Positions 9,101 through 17,131 of a stretch of 64,000 nucleotides of DNA are shown one piece after another. A program made the position numbers and the translations under genes. Below the pieces are notes generated by a model. That model saw only the letters and a list, made by a program, of their open reading frames with translations. It was not told the DNA's origin and made no database searches. The stretch's first letter is position 1. Every line of letters starts with the position of its first letter. Source of the DNA: Candidatus Paraburkholderia kirkii (lineage in GTDB: Bacteria > Pseudomonadota > Gammaproteobacteria > Burkholderiales > Burkholderiaceae); assembly GCA_001189345.1 (NCBI GenBank), contig LFKV01000001.1, forward strand, positions 223,677 through 287,676, read 5' to 3'.

Positions 9101-9692
9101 CGAAATCGAGATATTCCTGCACGTTTGACGGAAACAGCACCGGCAGGCCGCACGTCTTGAAGATGTGCTCCGACTGGTGCGCGAGCGTCGATGACTTCGC
9201 GGCGTGGTCGTCGCCGGCGAGCACGAGGACGCCGCCGTGCTTCGACGATCCGGCGGAATTGCCGTGCTTGAAGACGTCGCCGGAGCGATCCACGCCCGGG
9301 CCCTTGCCGTACCACATCGAGAAGACGTCGTCGTATTTGGCGCTCGGGTACAGGTTGATTTGCTGCGAGCCCCACACGGCGGTGGCGGCGAGATCTTCGT
9401 TTACGCCCGGCTGGAATACGACCTGATGCGCGGCGAGGTGCTTCTTCGCCTTCCAGAGCGACTGATCGAGACCACCAAGGGGAGAACCGCGGTAGCCGGA
9501 GATGAATCCGGCGGTATTGAGGCCGGCGGCCCGGTCGCGCTCTTGCTGGAGCATCGGCAGGCGCACCAGCGCCTGGATGCCGCTCATGTAGGCGCGGCCG
9601 CGTTCCAGCGTGTATTTGTCATCCAGCGTGACGGACTTCAATGCGGCTTCTAGAGAAGAAGCTCTTTGTTCTGCGTCTAGCGGGGCGTTCAT
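6105..9692 (-). CDS. Indolepyruvate:ferredoxin oxidoreductase, fused alpha/beta type
   Basis: 1195 residues, the usual size of the single-chain IorA-IorB fusion. It oxidatively decarboxylates aryl pyruvates such as indolepyruvate to acyl-CoA using ThDP and Fe-S clusters. The N-terminal pyrimidine-binding domain has GFISGYRGSPLGGLD; the ThDP motif begins GDGTYFHSG at about 526 and ends at YNDAVAMTGG; a Cys-rich Fe-S region (CEGCGDCSVKSNC, then STCNKDYSCLNGFC) is near 663-710; the gamma/IorB domain starts with GVLVTGVGGTG near 750. ATG 9692 is chosen because GGAGGAAGATACATA precedes it; a 55-codon in-frame extension lacks such a site. No lesion seen. A terminator follows. Substrate is inferred from family and from nearby aromatic catabolism genes. 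Confidence 0.9.
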   Translation of the reverse strand: MNAPLDAEQRASSLEAALKSVTLDDKYTLERGRAYMSGIQALVRLPMLQQERDRAAGLNTAGFISGYRGSPLGGLDQSLWKAKKHLAAHQVVFQPGVNEDLAATAVWGSQQINLYPSAKYDDVFSMWYGKGPGVDRSGDVFKHGNSAGSSKHGGVLVLAGDDHAAKSSTLAHQSEHIFKTCGLPVLFPSNVQEYLDFGLHGWAMSRYSGLWVAMKCVTDVVESSASVYIDAHRTKIVIPTDFAMPEGGLNIRWPDPPLVQEARLLDYKWYAALAYVRANKLDRVEIDSPHARFGIVTGGKAYLDVRQALTDLGLDDATCAQIGIHLYKVGCVWPLEAQGAQEFARGLEEILVVEEKRQILEYAIKEELYNWPDTQRPRVYGKFDEKDGAGGEWSVPMGNWLLPAHYELSPAIIAKAIATRLEKFDLPADVRARIATRIAVIKAKEKTLARPRVEAERKPWFCSGCPHNTSTNVPEGSRAMAGIGCHYMTVWMDRNTSTFSQMGGEGVAWVGQSPFSNDRHVFANLGDGTYFHSGLLAIRAAIAAKVNITYKILYNDAVAMTGGQPVDGVLTVPQITHQLAAEGAAKIVIVTDQPEKYDANVGLAPGIEVHHRDELDDIQRQLREISGTSILIYDQTCATEKRRRRKRGAYPDPAKRVVINEAVCEGCGDCSVKSNCLSVEPLETEYGTKRQINQSTCNKDYSCLNGFCPSFVTVEGGQLKKPKATGAAGDAMPPVPTPELPEIARPYGVLVTGVGGTGVVTIGALLGMAAHLEQKGVTVLDVTGLAQKGGAVMSHVQIANRPADIHATRIAMGEADLVIGCDAIVTASNECGSRMQPDHTRVVVNSAQTPTAEFIKNPNWSFPGASAEADIRAAAGRHVALVDANRFAVALMGDAIYTNPFVLGFAWQKGWVPLRHESLVRAIELNAVQVEKNLAAFEWGRRAADDPEAVRRIADAQQGVQEGPGKVIALHTPKALDTLIDKHLDYLAKYQNAAYAARYGRLVAEVRTKEAELAVGDSQYPLTEAVAKNLHKLMAYKDDYEVARLYADPAFLDKVKNSFEGDWKIKMHLAPPSLSKKDAHGHLVKKQYGPWMMSAIRVLARFKFLRGTALDPFGRTEERKMERALIGEYEALVKELIARLTVQKLPLAIELANLPDSMRGYGHIKENNVKVAKIRWEKLLAQWRSNDGGEKRQVA

Positions 9693-10047
9693 TATGTATC
9701 TTCCTCCACCCGAGTTTGGGATCGCCAAAGCATGTTTCGAACCACTGCGTCTTGTGAACGCGTAGGCCGGGACTTCAAGTTTGCCGGGGCGAGCCGCTCT
9801 TTGAGGCACTGGTACAAACCCGTTCAAAATTCCTCGCTTAACAGCGCTTTGCGTCAAATCCTTGACGGTTTGACCTCGATGGAAGTGGTTTTGTTACAGC
9901 GTGTAAAACCGACCGGATCAGGGGGGGAACCCTTCGGCTCAAGCAAACCAGTCTAACACAGCTCCTTCGGAATTTCTGCGCGATGTTTTTTTCGCGCATT
10001 TTAGATTCCGAAAGCCAGTAGTACACATGTAGTTAGAAGGGATAACG
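9693..10047. other. Divergent intergenic region between ior and a small secreted protein
   Basis: 355 bases with no supported gene. It holds the ior ribosome binding site at its left edge and the AGAAGGGATAACG site of the small ORF at its right. A G7 run is at about 9920. TTTACA- and TTGAC-like words occur on the minus strand, but no convincingly spaced promoter is visible. Confidence 0.5.
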
Positions 10048-10239
10048 ATGAAACAACGCCACATCCAGAGCTTTCTCATGGTTTCGGCGGCCTTTTTCGC
10101 CATCAGCGCGCCGGTGGGCGGCGCCCGGGCGAATAGCGCGTCGCCGTTCGGGGCGTCGTCGGTTGCACAGGTCGCGCAAGCGCGCGTTCAATCCGTCCAG
10201 GCTGGCGCCGAGAAGCGCCGCGCGTCGGCAAGCAGCTGA
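10048..10239 (+). CDS. Small predicted secreted protein, unknown function
   Basis: 63 residues. MKQRHIQ is followed by a hydrophobic stretch (FLMVSAAFFAISAPV) and a likely signal peptidase I site after GGARA, leaving a mature peptide of only ~34 residues rich in Ser, Ala, Gln and Arg. AGAAGGGATAACG precedes the ATG and a strong terminator follows at 10306. Having start site, signal peptide and terminator together makes it a probable real gene. I do not recognise a family; similar short periplasmic proteins are common in Burkholderia. Confidence 0.65.
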   Translation: MKQRHIQSFLMVSAAFFAISAPVGGARANSASPFGASSVAQVAQARVQSVQAGAEKRRASASS

Positions 10240-10305
10240 CGACGAGACGGCGGGCTGATCCCGTCATCGCGGTCCATGTCGCCGGAATGGGCCGCCAGAA
10301 TAGAT

Positions 10306-10341
10306 AAAGGGACATGAACCTCGCAGTCATGTCCCTTTTTT
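10306..10341 (+). terminator. Rho-independent terminator
   Basis: AAAGGGACATGA and TCATGTCCCTTT form a 12-bp stem with a nine-base loop, followed by T's. It ends the small secreted protein transcript and, being symmetrical, may also serve hppD from the other side. Confidence 0.85.
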
Positions 10342-10363
10342 ATTGCGGGTCCTTTTGCGGACC

Positions 10364-11470
10364 TCAACTTGTGCTGGTGTCCTTCAGCACTCCGCGGCGC
10401 ATCTGGTCCAGTTCGATCGATTCGAACAACGCCTTGAAATTGCCCTCCCCGAAGCCCTGATTGCCCTTGCGCTGGATGATCTCGAAGAAGATCGGCCCAA
10501 TCTGGTTTTCCGTGAAGATCTGCAGCAGGATTTCGTCCTTGGTGCCGTCGATCAGAATCTTGCGCTTCTTCAGTTCCGCGACCGATTCGCCGTGGTTCGG
10601 CACGCGGCGGTCCACGAGTTCGTAATACGTGTCGATGGTGTCGAGCAGGGCGATGTTCGCGCCGCGCAGGCCGTCGACCGTCCTGTAGATATCGTTCGTG
10701 CCGAGCGCGATGTGCTGAATCCCTTCGCCGTGGTACGCGTCGAGATATTCCTGGATCTGGCCCGCGTTTTCCGAGCCTTCCTCGTTGATCGGGATGCGGA
10801 TCTTGCCGCACGGCGAAGTCATCGCCTTCGATTTGACCGCCGTCACCTTGCCTTCGATATCGAAGTAGCGGACTTCGCGGAAATTGAAGAGCCGCTCGTA
10901 GAACTCCGCCCATTCGACCATGCGGCCGCGATGCACGTTGTGCGTCAGATGATCGATATAATAGGTGAGCCCGTGACCGACCGGGTTCTGATCCGCGCCC
11001 GGAATCGGCTCGAAGTCCACGTCGTAGATGCTGATATCGCCGATGTTGCCCTGCTGCGCGCCGTTCTTGCCGCGCCAGCGGTCGACGAAATAGATCAGCG
11101 AATCGCCGATGCCCTTGATCGCCGGGATGTTCAGCTCCATCGGGCCGGTCTTGTTGTCGAAGCCCCACGCGCCGAGTTCGAGCGCGCGCTTGTACGCCTG
11201 GGCGGCATCCGCGACGCGGAATGCGATGGCGCAGATCGACGGACCGTGCAGGCGCGCGAAGCGCTGCGCGAACGAATCCGGCTCGGCGTTCACGATGAAG
11301 TTGATCTTGCCCTGGCGATACAGCGTCACGTTCTTGTGGCGATGCTTCGCAATCGCGGTGAAGCCCATCTGCTCGAACAGCTTGCCGAGCGCGAAGGGGT
11401 CCGGCGCGGTATATTCGATGAATTCGAAGCCGTCGGTGCCGACGGGATTTTCCCAATTCGATGCGGTCAT
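10364..11470 (-). CDS. hppD: 4-hydroxyphenylpyruvate dioxygenase
   Basis: Fe(II) enzyme converting 4-hydroxyphenylpyruvate to homogentisate in tyrosine/phenylalanine catabolism. 368 residues. Two vicinal-oxygen-chelate domains are present; the iron ligands fit His in LTHNVHRG (~179), His in GIQHIALGT (~254) and Glu in IFFEIIQRKG (~331), and the closing GEGNFKALFESIE is diagnostic. Start ATG 11470 is preceded by AGGAGACAACGC; a 10-codon upstream extension is less likely. An Lrp-type regulator starts 146 bases away on the other strand, the common arrangement for hppD in Burkholderia. No homogentisate dioxygenase gene is in the window. Gene looks intact. Confidence 0.95.
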   Translation of the reverse strand: MTASNWENPVGTDGFEFIEYTAPDPFALGKLFEQMGFTAIAKHRHKNVTLYRQGKINFIVNAEPDSFAQRFARLHGPSICAIAFRVADAAQAYKRALELGAWGFDNKTGPMELNIPAIKGIGDSLIYFVDRWRGKNGAQQGNIGDISIYDVDFEPIPGADQNPVGHGLTYYIDHLTHNVHRGRMVEWAEFYERLFNFREVRYFDIEGKVTAVKSKAMTSPCGKIRIPINEEGSENAGQIQEYLDAYHGEGIQHIALGTNDIYRTVDGLRGANIALLDTIDTYYELVDRRVPNHGESVAELKKRKILIDGTKDEILLQIFTENQIGPIFFEIIQRKGNQGFGEGNFKALFESIELDQMRRGVLKDTSTS

Positions 11471-11582
11471 GCGTTGTCTCCTGATGTGCGTTCGGCGCAA
11501 GCGCGCGACGTGGAGACAGTGTAGTCAGGCGAGCGCGGCAATAACTTGCAAAACAAATCGACCCCTCATATTATTGTGCACG

Positions 11583-11595
11583 ATACTGCCAGTAT
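11583..11595. promoter_or_regulatory. Candidate operator ATACTG-C-CAGTAT
   Basis: A perfect 6+1+6 inverted repeat in the 146-base spacer between hppD and the lrp-like gene, 22 bases before the lrp-like start. Symmetrical sites here are candidate binding sites for the adjacent regulator; this is inference. Confidence 0.4.
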
Positions 11596-11616
11596 AGCGC
11601 CCTTTGGAGCCATGAA

Positions 11617-12106
11617 ATGGCCAAAACCGAGTTGGGCACGATAGACCTGAAGATTCTCGCGATCCTGCAGGAGAACGGGCGGCTGTCGAACCAGGAAATC
11701 GCGGATCGTGTGAATTTGTCGCCGAGTCCGTGTCTGCGGCGCATTCGGCGGCTCGAGGAATTCGGCGTGATTCGCGGCTATGTCGCATTGCTCGACGCGA
11801 AGAAGCTCGGGCTCGGCTTGCTCGCCTACATCAATGTGCGCCTCGAAAAACGCGGCGGCGTGCAGGCCGAAAGCGCCGACGCACGGCGACCTGTTTCGCG
11901 AGGCGGTGCGCTCGTGGCCGGAAGTCGTCGCCTGCGACGCGATGACCGGCGAGATGGACTTCCTGCTGCGCGTGCAGGTGCGCGACATGGACGATTTCTC
12001 GCGCTTCGTGCAGGATCAGCTGCTGCATCACCCTTCGGTGATCGACGTGCGGTCGAGCTTCTCGCTCGAGCGCATCAAGGAGACGACGGTATTGCCGCTG
12101 CGCTGA
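11617..12106 (+). pseudogene. Lrp/AsnC-family regulator, frameshifted
   Basis: The first ~82 residues are a normal Lrp N-terminus with helix-turn-helix (LSNQEIADRVNLSPSPCLRRI) and the start of the ligand domain (LLAYINVRLEKRGGV). The correct continuation, HGDLFREAVRSWPEVVACDA, then MDFLLRVQVRDMDDFSRF and SSFSLERIKETTVLPL, is in another frame ending at 12106. One extra base near 11863-11880 explains it (an inserted C at 11863 would restore VRPKAPTHGDL). The shifted product runs to 12207 instead. It is divergent from hppD, which it probably regulated. The truncated product would keep DNA binding but lose the oligomerisation/effector domain. Confidence 0.85.
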
Positions 12107-12123
12107 ATCGCGCGGGCATGAGA

Positions 12124-12145
12124 AAGGGCGGCCGAAGCCGCCCTT
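12124..12145 (+). terminator. Terminator of the lrp-like gene
   Basis: AAGGGCGGC, loop CGAA, GCCGCCCTT, followed by GTCGT, 17 bases after the gene's original stop. Stem strong, T-tract weak. Confidence 0.65.
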
Positions 12146-12181
12146 GTCGTGCTGGTCCCGCTCGTAGCGCGAACCCGCGCT

Positions 12182-12219
12182 GTTTTGAGAATGCTTACGC
12201 GTTTTGAGAATGCTTACGC
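12182..12219. repeat. 19-bp tandem duplication
   Basis: GTTTTGAGAATGCTTACGC occurs twice head to tail at the 3' end of the GNAT pseudogene, just overlapping its stop codon. Confidence 0.95.
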
Positions 12220-12883
12220 GGCGTCGGCCGTCGGCATGAACGCCTGGAAAACCTGTGACGCGCGATGCGCCTGGCGCTTGATCGCGTAGTCGAACACGGC
12301 GGCCTGCTCCTGGAGCATTTCAGCCATGATGCTGCTCTGATCCGCCGGCGCGAGCGAAAGATAGGCGTCCGCTTCGCCATACGCGTATTCGATCTTTATG
12401 CCCGACTTCCTGGCGATGTGCATTATCGTCGAGTTGCGGGACAGGCAGTGCATGTAGAGCACCGACACGTGCGTATTGCGGCTGCGCATGGCGGCGCGCT
12501 CGAACAACTTCGTGCCGATGCCGCGGCCGCGCGCGCTCTCGAGCACCGACAGACACGCCGAACTCGGCCGTGCGCTTGGCGCCTTCGGCGGGCAGATAGG
12601 CCAGATGGCCGACGCCGACGAGTTCCAGCTCATTCCCGAATACGCCGAACACCTTGTCGTTCGAGAAATTGATGTTGCGCACGTAGTTCTCGATCACGTG
12701 ATCCGGCACGAACTGGTCGAAGCGCAGGAGACGGTCGTCCTCGTCGAGCGCGAGGAAGTGCGTAAGGAGACGCTCGCGATCGGCAGAGGACAGTTCGCGG
12801 ACGAGAGCCGGCATACGCGCGTCTTTGAGCGGCTGATCGTTCGCGACGATCGGCTCGGCGGTGCGGTTGATGGTCAGTTCCAC
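12214..12883 (-). pseudogene. GNAT-family N-acetyltransferase, frameshifted
   Basis: GTG start at 12883 is chosen because AAGGAGGAACTACC precedes it (VELTINRTAEP). The N-terminal half runs through LLRFDQFVPDHVIENYV and VGVGHLAYLPAEGAKRTAEFGVSV. The acetyl-CoA loop, LESARGRGIGTKLFERA, and the remainder to PTADAA lie in a different frame. At 12548-12555 the bases GACAGACA are a four-base tandem duplication; removing one GACA restores EFGVSVLESARGRG. Without the CoA-binding half the product should be inactive. Substrate unknown. Confidence 0.85.
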
Positions 12884-12963
12884 GGTAGTTCCTCCTTCAT
12901 TCGTCATGCAGCGTGCTGCAAAGCAAAACGAATTTTGACCGATTCCGGAGAAACTAATACGTG

Positions 12964-12990
12964 AAAACCCCTAAAACCCCTAAAACCCCT
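12964..12990. repeat. Three tandem copies of AAAACCCCT
   Basis: Nine-base unit repeated exactly three times in the GNAT-tetR intergenic region, running into the palindrome CCCCTAGGGG (12987-12996). An AT-rich stretch follows (13011-13045), then CGTTCGCGAACG, a 12-base perfect palindrome at 13073-13084. No gene lies in 12884-13109. Confidence 0.9.
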
Positions 12991-13109
12991 AGGGGAGTCG
13001 TTCTAAATAACCACTGAAAACGATTTAATTTATTTAAAATCAACAAGTTGCGATTTGTGCGCAAAAGCAACGCGTTCGCGAACGAGCGTTTTGTTGTGCC
13101 GAAGCATTC

Positions 13110-13715
13110 CTACTGCTCGCCGCCGAGCCCGTGCTCGATCATGTCGACCGCCTGTTCCGCGAATTCGCGATAGCCGAGCTTGCCGCCCGGCTTGAGCCAG
13201 GTGAAGGTCCAGTTGATCATGCCGAAGACCATCATCGTGAGCGCGGTCTGATTGTCTTCCGAGGCGCGCTTCGGATAAGCCCGCGCGAGCTGGCGGGCGA
13301 ATGCCGCCACGATATCGCGCTGACGATCGAGGATGATCTCGCGCTGCGCTTCCTTCAGGTACTTCACATCGTTGAGAAGCGCGACATGCCGACTGTGCGA
13401 CGTTTCGTATTCGACGAGAAACGTGCGCACGAGGTCCGCGAAGGCCTCGCGCTCGCCGAGCCCGCGCCGCTGGCTCGCACCTTCGACCTCCGCGATGATC
13501 AGCATGAGCCGCTTGGTGTAGCGGTCGAGCAGATCGAAGAGGATCGCTTCTTTGCTCTCGTAGTAGTGGTAGAGACGGGCTTTCGACGTGCCGCTGGCGG
13601 CGGCCAGATCGGCCATCGAGGTGCTCGGATAGCTCGTCTGGGCGAATTTCGCCGCGGCGAGTTCGAGGATCTGTTCGCGTTGCGTCTCGTGATCGGGCGC
13701 TTTGGTACGGGCCAT
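13110..13715 (-). CDS. TetR/AcrR-family regulator, candidate repressor of the paa genes (PaaR-like)
   Basis: 201 residues from ATG 13715 (MARTKAPDHETQ). The N-terminal helix-turn-helix has FAQTSYPSTSMADLAAASGTSKARLYHYYESKEAIL, whose GTSKARLYHYY recognition helix region is typical of TetR; the rest is a helical ligand domain. In Betaproteobacteria a TetR regulator near paaABCDE usually represses those genes and responds to phenylacetyl-CoA. The promoter of paaA here carries a TetR-like palindrome (18499-18516). Start choice: longer in-frame extensions run into the DUF1835 gene. The reading frame is intact although most of its presumed target operon is broken. Confidence 0.8.
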   Translation of the reverse strand: MARTKAPDHETQREQILELAAAKFAQTSYPSTSMADLAAASGTSKARLYHYYESKEAILFDLLDRYTKRLMLIIAEVEGASQRRGLGEREAFADLVRTFLVEYETSHSRHVALLNDVKYLKEAQREIILDRQRDIVAAFARQLARAYPKRASEDNQTALTMMVFGMINWTFTWLKPGGKLGYREFAEQAVDMIEHGLGGEQ

Positions 13716-13747
13716 GTGTTCGAAAAATGCGTTCTTATTGATCTGAT

Positions 13748-14563
13748 TTAGCGGCGCAGGTCGGCCCGCTCGATTTCGGACGGTGTGCCGCGGATTTTCA
13801 GCCGGCCCGCCGTGACGAGCTCGCGGCAGCGCCAGAATGCGATGGAATCGGAGAGCATGAAATCGAAGCGCTGTCCCATCGCCGCGCCGGCGATTTTGCG
13901 GGCCGGCTCCCACTCGGGACCGGCCAGATCGAGCAGCGCTTCATCGACGTCGAGCCAGGTTCCGGCGACGAGCATGTTGTCGCGCAGGCGGCGCGTCTCG
14001 GCGTTGGCGTATTTCGCTTCCTGCCATTCGAGCGCGAGCCGGCTGATGCGCAGTACGGAAATCGGCGCCGCGCCGAGCAGTTTCGCGAGCAGCTGCTTCG
14101 GCGAGAACATGCCGACGGCGGTCGCGCGGTCCGCGCGGCCGAGGCGTTCGGATTACTTGTCGTCCGCCGCGATTTTCAGGTCGTCGTGAGAGAGCCTCGC
14201 TTCGTTCAGACGCTGGGGCGCGTTACGCAGATGGTAGGCGACGACGCGCCGCAAGGTCAGCTGATCGGCCGCGCTCTGGCAGTGCCACACGACGATTTGC
14301 GCGTCGCCGCGCGCGAGGCGGGCGAGCAGCGCCAGCTGTTCCTCGAGTTCGTCCTCGAAATCGGTCGTGCTGTTCAGCACCAGGCGCCAGAATGTGGCGC
14401 GGGCGAGCGGCGAATCGTCGATGTCCCTGATCGGACCGACCGCGAGATCGTCGCGCAGCGTGACGACACGATCCTCGCGTTCCGCGCGTCGCAGTGCTTC
14501 GGTGAGGGATTGAGCCGCGCTGTCGCCATTTGCGACGTGAATCGTGTTCATCGTTGTCGGCAT
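13748..14563 (-). pseudogene. DUF1835-domain protein, nonsense mutant
   Basis: The N-terminal half (HVANGDSAAQSLTEALRRA, then IVVWHCQSAADQLTLRRVV) matches DUF1835; the C-terminal half (MFSPKQLLAKLLGAAPISVL) matches the domain usually following it (DUF3658-like). Both are in one frame, separated by TAA at 14153-14155 (ADDK-stop-SERLGRADRATAVG); CAA to TAA is the simplest origin. Full length would be ~271 residues. Start may be 14563 or the ATG four codons later. Function of the family is unknown. It sits between paaE and the TetR gene. Confidence 0.8.
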
Positions 14564-14575
14564 GCCAGAAGACGA

Positions 14576-14601
14576 AAGGACCGCTCGGAGGAGCGGTCCT
14601 T
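14576..14601 (-). terminator. Terminator of the paa operon
   Basis: AAGGACCGCTC and GAGCGGTCCTT with a four-base loop; on the minus strand followed by TCGTCTTCTGG. It lies 60 bases beyond the paaE stop. Confidence 0.75.
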
Positions 14602-14661
14602 AGTTTACGCGAATCGAATGTCGTTCGGGCTGTGGTGCGGCATGCCGACCCTGCGCGGCGA

Positions 14662-15752
14662 TCAGCGCTCGTCGAAACTCACGACCACCCGCTCGCTCAC
14701 CGGATGGCACTGGCAGGTCAGCACGAAGCCGTCGTCGATCTCGTGCTGCTCGAGCGTGTAGTTTTTCTCCATCTTCACGCCGCCCTCGAGCACCTTCGCG
14801 CGGCACGTGCAGCACACCCCGCCCTTGCACGCGTAGGGCAGCGCGAGCCCGGCCTTCAGCCTCACGTCGAGCACGCTCACTCCCTCGTACGGCAGGCGCA
14901 GCCTGCGCTTCTTGCCGTCGATAATCAGCTCCAGATCCGCCGCCGGCGTGTGCTCCGTGATCTCGATCGGCGGCACGCCCGCTTGCGGCAAGGGCGTGCC
15001 GCAGCGCTCCACGTGAATCTGCCTGGGCGCCACCCCCGCATCCTTCAAGGCCGCCTCGGCGGCCGCATCCATCATCTCGGGCCGGGGCCGCAGATGAACG
15101 CCTCGTCGATCTCCTCGGGCGCCAGCAGCGTTTCCAGGAACGCCCGGCACTTCGCCCGATCCAGCACGCCGTTGAACAATTCCACGTCCTGCAGATCGTC
15201 CGACAGCACGTGATACAGCGAGAACCGGTCCATGTACCGGTTCTTCAGGTCCTCGAGCTCCTCGGCGAACATGCTCGCATCGACGCTGCGATTGCCGTAC
15301 ACCAGCGTGAAGCGGCTGGTGGGCTCCATGTCCAGCGTCGTCTTGATGATCGCCAGCACCGGCGTGATGCCCGAGCCGCCCGAGAACGCCAAGTGCTTCG
15401 CGTGCTCCGCGTTCAGGTGCGTGAAGAAGCGCCCGTCCGGCGTCATCACCTCGATCTCGTGCCCCGGCTTGAGCGTCTCGAAGGCGAAGTTTGAGAAGCG
15501 CCCGCCGCGCACGCGCTTGATGCCGATGCGCAACTCGCCGTCGCGGTCGTAGTCGGTCACGCCCACGCAGATCGAATACTAGCGGCGCGTCTCCTCGCCG
15601 TCGATGTGCGTCTTGAGCGTCAAGAACTGGTCCTGCGTGAAGCGAAACGCCTCGCGCAGATCGGGCAGCACCTCGAACGAAACGGTGAAGGCATCGGTGG
15701 TTTCCGGACGAACGTCGCGGATGCGCAGCGGGTGGAATTGCGGAGTCGCCAT
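14662..15752 (-). pseudogene. paaE: Phenylacetyl-CoA epoxidase reductase subunit PaaE, broken
   Basis: The electron-transfer subunit: an FAD/NADPH reductase module (MATPQFHPLRIRDVRPET; GRFSNFAFETLKPG; HLAFSGGSGITPVLAI; AFICGPGP) followed by a plant-type [2Fe-2S] domain (LPYACKGGVCCTCRAKV). Two lesions are visible. At 15579 a TAG interrupts HIDGEETRR-stop-YSICVGVTDYD in the same frame (TCG to TAG expected). At about 15075 a one-base deletion shifts the frame after GPGP, so the ferredoxin domain EMMDAAAEAALKDAG is out of frame. The product cannot carry electrons from NADPH to PaaA. Confidence 0.9.
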
Positions 15753-15796
15753 GTCTATCGGCTCGCTTTTCAGTGAAATCGGTTCGGAAACGCGGT

Positions 15797-16321
15797 TCAG
15801 TACGGCTTGAAGTAATCGAACGGCTCGCGACAATCCACGCAGCGATACAGCGCCTTGCACGCGGGTCGAGCCGAATTGCGCGAGCGGCTCCGTGTGCGTC
15901 GAGCCGCAGCGCGGACACGGAACCTCGTCCTTTTGTAGGGCACGAAGCGGATCGGCTGCTCGGCGCGACCGCACGCGCCAGCTGGCGGCGCGATGCCGTA
16001 GCGGCGCAGCTTCTCGCGCGCCTCGCCGGTGATCCAGTCGGTGGTCCACGCCGGGCGCGAGCACCGTCTCGATGCGATGCGCGCCGAGCTGCGCCTGCTC
16101 CATTGCCCGCCCGATATCCTCTGCGATCTGCGACATCGCCGGACATCCCGAATACGTCGGCGTGTGGTCACCACCTCGAGCACGCCATCGTCGCCGTGAT
16201 GCACCTCGCGCAGGATTCCCAGCTCGCGGATCGACACCACCGGAATCTCCGGATCGGGCACCGCCTCGAGCACCGACCAGGCGCGTCCGATCGCCGCGCG
16301 TGCGTTGACGGGTTGCATCAT
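15797..16321 (-). pseudogene. paaD: Fe-S assembly subunit PaaD, multiply frameshifted
   Basis: PaaD is the MIP18/SufT-like protein needed to assemble the epoxidase. Its sequence is scattered over two frames: SVLEAVPDPEIPVVSIRELG, then TPTYSGCPAMSQIAEDIGRA in the other frame, back for AWTTDWITGEAREKLRRYG and CGRAEQPIRFVP, across for PCPRCGSTHTEPLAQFGST, and back again for ACKALYRCVDCREPFDYFKP at the end. That needs at least four shifts. The start overlaps the original paaC stop (TGATGATG). Clearly dead. Confidence 0.88.
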
Positions 16322-17120
16322 CACCAGCTTGCCCCGGATGCTGACGCGCCAGACTCTGCATTCCCGCCAGCAGATAGCCCATGTGCTCCGAATGCTCGCC
16401 CAGCTTGCCCGTGCTCACGTGCGTCACTTCGGCAGGCGCTTCGAGCGTCGCCTCTTCCAGCGCCGAGCGCACCTGCGCGCACCACGCCGCTTCGAGCAGC
16501 GCGCTGGCGAGCGGCGCGATGCCCGCCTCCGCCACCACCTGCTCGATCGCATCGGGGACGAAGAACTCGCGCGTGTACGGCATCAGGTAATCGAGCGCCG
16601 CCTGCGCGTGCCGATGCGATTCTTCCGTGCCGTCGCCCAGGCGGACCAGCCAGTCGCGCGCGTGATGCAGGTGATAGCGCGTCTCCTTGATCGACTTCGA
16701 CGCGATCGCCGCGAGCTGCGCATCGCTCGACGTCTGCAGCGCGCTCCACACCTCGGCCATCAGCGCCGAGTACAGGAAGTTGCGCACGATCGTCACCGCA
16801 TGATCGCGCTCGGCGCGCGCCGTGCCCGCCAGCGGGCCGAAGTGCGGCAACTCCGTGATCGTGTAGTTGGCGAACTCGCGCTCGGTGCGGAAGTACGCGT
16901 AGTCGTCTTCGGTCTTCTGCGCGCCATCGAGCGCCGCCTCCAGCGTCGCCGCGTGCGTGTACAGCAACCGCGCCTGACCGATCAGATCCAGACTCATGTT
17001 CGCGAACGCGATGTCTTCCTCCAGCGCCGGGCCGTGGCTGCACCATTCGGCGTTGCGCTGGCCGAGGATCAGCGCGTTGTCGGCCAGGCGCAGCACATAG
17101 GCGAGATGTTCGTGGCTCAT
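16321..17120 (-). pseudogene. paaC: Phenylacetyl-CoA epoxidase structural subunit PaaC, 3' frameshift
   Basis: Starts MSHEHLAYVLRLADNALILGQ at 17120, 11 bases after paaB. The ferritin-like body is open and normal (EDIAFANMSLDLIGQARLL; IKETRYHLHHARDWLVRLGDG). Only the end is affected: after SLARQHPG a missing G shifts the frame and skips the original stop at 16321, so translation would continue to 15579 and give a 513-residue product with a meaningless tail overlapping paaD. The core fold could survive, but partner subunits are gone. Confidence 0.85.
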
Positions 17121-17131
17121 GTCCCTCGCCC

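Noticed and set aside
6105..9857. Longer start of the ior gene at 9857
   Set aside because: No ribosome binding site there and the extra 55 residues do not resemble the family; 9692 has a strong site.
12964..12990. CRISPR-like or telomere-like repeat array
   Set aside because: Units are nine bases, contiguous, three only; no spacers and no cas genes.
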